Shown: in pieces, positions 62,091 to 64,000 of the stretch | Layout of the letters: every line of letters begins with the position of its first letter | How positions within the stretch are numbered: the first letter of the stretch is position 1 | Origin: Frankia sp. QA3 | GTDB taxonomy: Bacteria; Actinomycetota; Actinomycetes; Frankiales; Frankiaceae | Direction: 5' to 3' | DNA length: 64,000 nucleotides | NCBI RefSeq assembly: GCF_000262465.1 | Contig: NZ_CM001489.1 | Coordinates: forward strand, 4,815,243-4,879,242 | Translations under genes and position numbers: made by a program | Notes under the pieces: model-generated | What the model was told of the DNA's origin: nothing | Database searches by the model: none | What the model saw: only the letters and a program-made list of their open reading frames with translations

Positions 62091-63569
62091 TCATCCGGCG
62101 GCGATGCCGTAGAGCAGGCCGTGGGGGTGGAGTGTGTAGGGGTTTCGGCGGGGGTTACGGTGAGAGTCGATCCAGGCTGGGGGGAGGAATTCGGGGCGCC
62201 GGTCAGGCCCGAGCTGGACGGTCCAACCCTGGTGATGGACAACCCGGTGGTGATAACCGCAAAGCAGTACGCTGTTGTCCAGCGAGGTGTCTCCCCCATC
62301 GGCCCAATGTCGAATGTGATGTGCTTCGGTCCATCCTGCGGGCCGGTCGCACCCCGGGAACGCACAACCGTTGTCGCGAGCGATAAGAGCGCGGCGAATG
62401 TCGGGGGTGACGGTGCGCTGCGCGCGTCCGACATCAAGAGGAACGCCGGCGGGGTCGAGGACGATGCGGCGGACCGAGGCGTCGCAGGCCAGGCGGCGCA
62501 GCACCTCGCGGGGCAGGGGCTGACCCCAGCTGGTGGTGGCGGGCACGCCCGAACCGCCGACCAGTGCCGCCCAGGTGATGGTGACGCTCAGGTGCGGGCG
62601 GATCCCGCCGCCGGCGGGCAGGACGGCGGCGTCGAGAGTCCGACCGAGTAGATCGACGAGGGCGTCGGCACGCCGCCGGGCGGGGCTACGCGAGTCCAGG
62701 GCACCGTCGATGGCGGGGCGCGGAGCGGCCAGCGGGTCGAGGGCGGTACGCACCAGGGCAGCGGCTTCGGGGTCGAGCTCACCGCTGATCCGGGTCATCC
62801 CATCCGGCAACTCCGAGATCCACAGCCCCCGACGACCCGCCGGATCCTCCCCCTGCTCCCCATCCGCGTCAGCCACACCGGCGGAATCGGCGGGACTGCC
62901 AGGTTGGACGTCGCCCGCAGCGCCGCTGTTGGACTTGCCGTCGCTGGACTCACCACCGGCGCCAGGCCCACTGCCCTCACTGCCGGACTCCCCGCCGGCG
63001 GCCGGGCCAGGCGGATCATCGCCGGGGCTCTCGTCCACCCACGTCAGGGTCTCGCGGATGTGACGGGCCAGGCGGGCCAGTGCGGTCGGGTCGAACTCGT
63101 CGGCCTGGCGCAGCAGGAACGCCTCCACCTGCCGGCGCACATCCGCGGTGACACCGGCCGGCAGCGATCGCATCCCCGCGGCAATCACCTGTGCCTGCTC
63201 CACACTGATCTCCGCCGCGGCCAGTCGCGCCCCCGTCGCCGCCAACGGACCGTCCACCGCCACGGCAACATCGACCAGGCGACCCGCATCCGCCGCCCGG
63301 ACCCGTAGCCGCTCCCGCAGTAACGCCACCGTGCTACTGGCACCCGCGCGCCGCGCCAACCCCCGACCATGCACCTCCGCCACCACTTGAAGCCGGAACG
63401 CCGCCAGCCGCGTCAACACGGCCGAACAGTCCACCAGAAAATCCAGCAGACCCGCATCCGACAACGACCACACCGGACCACCCATCAGGCCATCCACCCG
63501 CGCAGACACCGCGGTCAACCCATCGACCAGTACATGCAAGCCACTAGGGAAATCAGGATTCGAGACCAT
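62091..63569 (-). CDS. DUF222 / HNH-endonuclease family protein (13E12-type)
   Basis: A complete 492-residue member. It starts MVSNPDFPSGLHVLVDGLTA. The DUF222 region includes LLRERLRVRAADAGRLVDVA and ISGELDPEAAALVRTALDPL, with an Asp/Gly/Ser linker between. The HNH motif is at the C-terminus: CAFPGCDRPAGWTEAHHIRH, then SLDNSVLLCGYHHRVVHH. The frame remains open to 63698, but ATG 63569 is chosen because the SOS box at 63603-63616 would otherwise be inside the gene and because the other copy has the same box-to-start distance. It is likely LexA-controlled. Confidence 0.9.
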   Translation of the reverse strand: MVSNPDFPSGLHVLVDGLTAVSARVDGLMGGPVWSLSDAGLLDFLVDCSAVLTRLAAFRLQVVAEVHGRGLARRAGASSTVALLRERLRVRAADAGRLVDVAVAVDGPLAATGARLAAAEISVEQAQVIAAGMRSLPAGVTADVRRQVEAFLLRQADEFDPTALARLARHIRETLTWVDESPGDDPPGPAAGGESGSEGSGPGAGGESSDGKSNSGAAGDVQPGSPADSAGVADADGEQGEDPAGRRGLWISELPDGMTRISGELDPEAAALVRTALDPLAAPRPAIDGALDSRSPARRRADALVDLLGRTLDAAVLPAGGGIRPHLSVTITWAALVGGSGVPATTSWGQPLPREVLRRLACDASVRRIVLDPAGVPLDVGRAQRTVTPDIRRALIARDNGCAFPGCDRPAGWTEAHHIRHWADGGDTSLDNSVLLCGYHHRVVHHQGWTVQLGPDRRPEFLPPAWIDSHRNPRRNPYTLHPHGLLYGIAAG

Positions 63570-63602
63570 GCGAAAAAGCCTAGCCGAACAGCTAACCGAT
63601 GT

Positions 63603-63616
63603 CGAACGCATGTTCG
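63603..63616 (-). promoter_or_regulatory. LexA/SOS box upstream of DUF222-HNH gene
   Basis: CGAACGCATGTTCG matches CGAAC-N4-GTTCG perfectly. It ends 33 bp before the ATG at 63569. Flanking bases (ATGTCGAAC...GTTCG) are also shared with the site at 852-865. Confidence 0.78.
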
Positions 63617-64000
63617 GATACGTAACCATTGCCGATGTATGGTCGCAGCAGGAAGACCGACCACAGCCACAACACCAAGGGCCTCTCACTGCAGACACCT
63701 ACCGAGGAACGGCCCCTTGCAGAAATGAAGAAGTTCGGCCGCACCAGCAATTTGATCTTGCGTTGCCCGTTAGTATGGAAGACACTGCGGAGCCTGAGAT
63801 GGGTCGAGGCATCGAGGCCCCGCCGTATGACACGGGAACCACACGTCGCGATCCGCGGCGCCGAGAATGAGAGGACGAGTCATTATTAGGTAGATGCCTT
63901 GCTAGAGATGCTCGTCAATACGTCAAGGGGAGGAGTGAAGCGCGGCGGAGACTTCCTTCGATATGATGCCCAGCCGCTTCCTTCTACATGATCGGAAAGT
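63617..64000. other. Less GC-rich right end, no firm gene
   Basis: Several short frames exist, but none has both a good start signal and a recognisable protein. ATG-ATG at about 63962 opens a frame that runs off the edge (MMPSRFLLHDRK), which could be the start of a gene outside the window. GGGGAGGAG near 63928 is a possible ribosome site for an unseen reading frame. Confidence 0.35.

Noticed and set aside
56428-62094. An uninterrupted minus-strand frame of nearly 1,900 codons
   Set aside because: It lies opposite the PhoP-like regulator, kinase and glycosyltransferase, whose motifs are unmistakable. Its sequence is low-complexity Gly/Ala/Arg with no domain, as expected of the complement of GC-rich codons.
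63629-63889. An 86-codon plus-strand frame near the right edge
   Set aside because: It has no ribosome site, its start lies next to the SOS box of the divergent gene, and no domain is seen.

Overview
The window is very GC-rich DNA with dense, mostly gap-free coding on both strands, frequent GTG starts and ATGA/GTGA stop-start overlaps. This is a filamentous-type actinomycete chromosome. The gene mix (DUF222-HNH proteins at both ends, an Hsp70-WD40 protein, FtsX-type ABC/two-component cluster, Gly/Pro-rich minisatellite proteins) looks Frankia-like, but genus is an inference. No rRNA, tRNA or CRISPR array was seen.

Layout. 1-6.1 kb: the 5' part of a DUF222 gene with an SOS box, a patatin/acyltransferase lipid pair, a TPR protein, a luciferase-like oxidoreductase and a short-chain dehydrogenase separated by a strong bidirectional terminator. 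6.2-14.3 kb: a RecQ helicase with a collagen-like linker, a secreted protein, an AMP-forming acyl-CoA ligase, an aldonolactone oxidase and a LysR regulator. 14.3-19.8 kb: a complete branched-chain amino acid ABC operon (livJ-H-M-G-F order of transcription) with an intercistronic hairpin and a 19-bp repeat array after livJ. 20.1-22.7 kb: a CoA-transferase gene with an IS605-type element abutting its start; the TnpB of this element has lost its first RuvC segment. 22.9-31.6 kb: J-domain protein, asparaginase, FmdB-type zinc ribbon, small membrane and stress-type proteins (DUF2795, Rieske-DUF2231), a phosphoesterase translationally coupled to a nucleotidyltransferase-BON fusion, and a MarR regulator. 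31.6-38.4 kb: a CapA-fold protein without its metal ligands, DoxX, an alpha/beta hydrolase, a MobA-like/GNAT in-frame fusion and a VWA protein. 38.7-48.2 kb: a small conserved protein, a two-component pair, an Hsp70/lipoyl-like/WD40 fusion, dienelactone hydrolase, and secreted or membrane proteins. 48.4-54.8 kb: an ABC ATPase, sensor kinase and FtsX permease operon facing two response regulators. 54.9-56.2 kb: a less GC-rich gene for a probable type IV (modification-dependent) restriction enzyme. 56.4-62 kb: a PhoP-like regulator, its kinase and a membrane glycosyltransferase. 62-63.6 kb: a second DUF222-HNH gene with an SOS box.

How parts work together. The best-supported regulatory links read from sequence are: (i) identical SOS-box placement upstream of both DUF222-HNH genes, implying LexA control; (ii) 11-bp-spaced CACAGG direct repeats, 33 bp before both the PhoP-like gene and the glycosyltransferase, implying an autoregulated module with the glycosyltransferase as target; (iii) liv operon stoichiometry control by a hairpin between livJ and livH. 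A recurrent theme is in-frame 15-, 18- and 30-bp minisatellites inside many unrelated genes.
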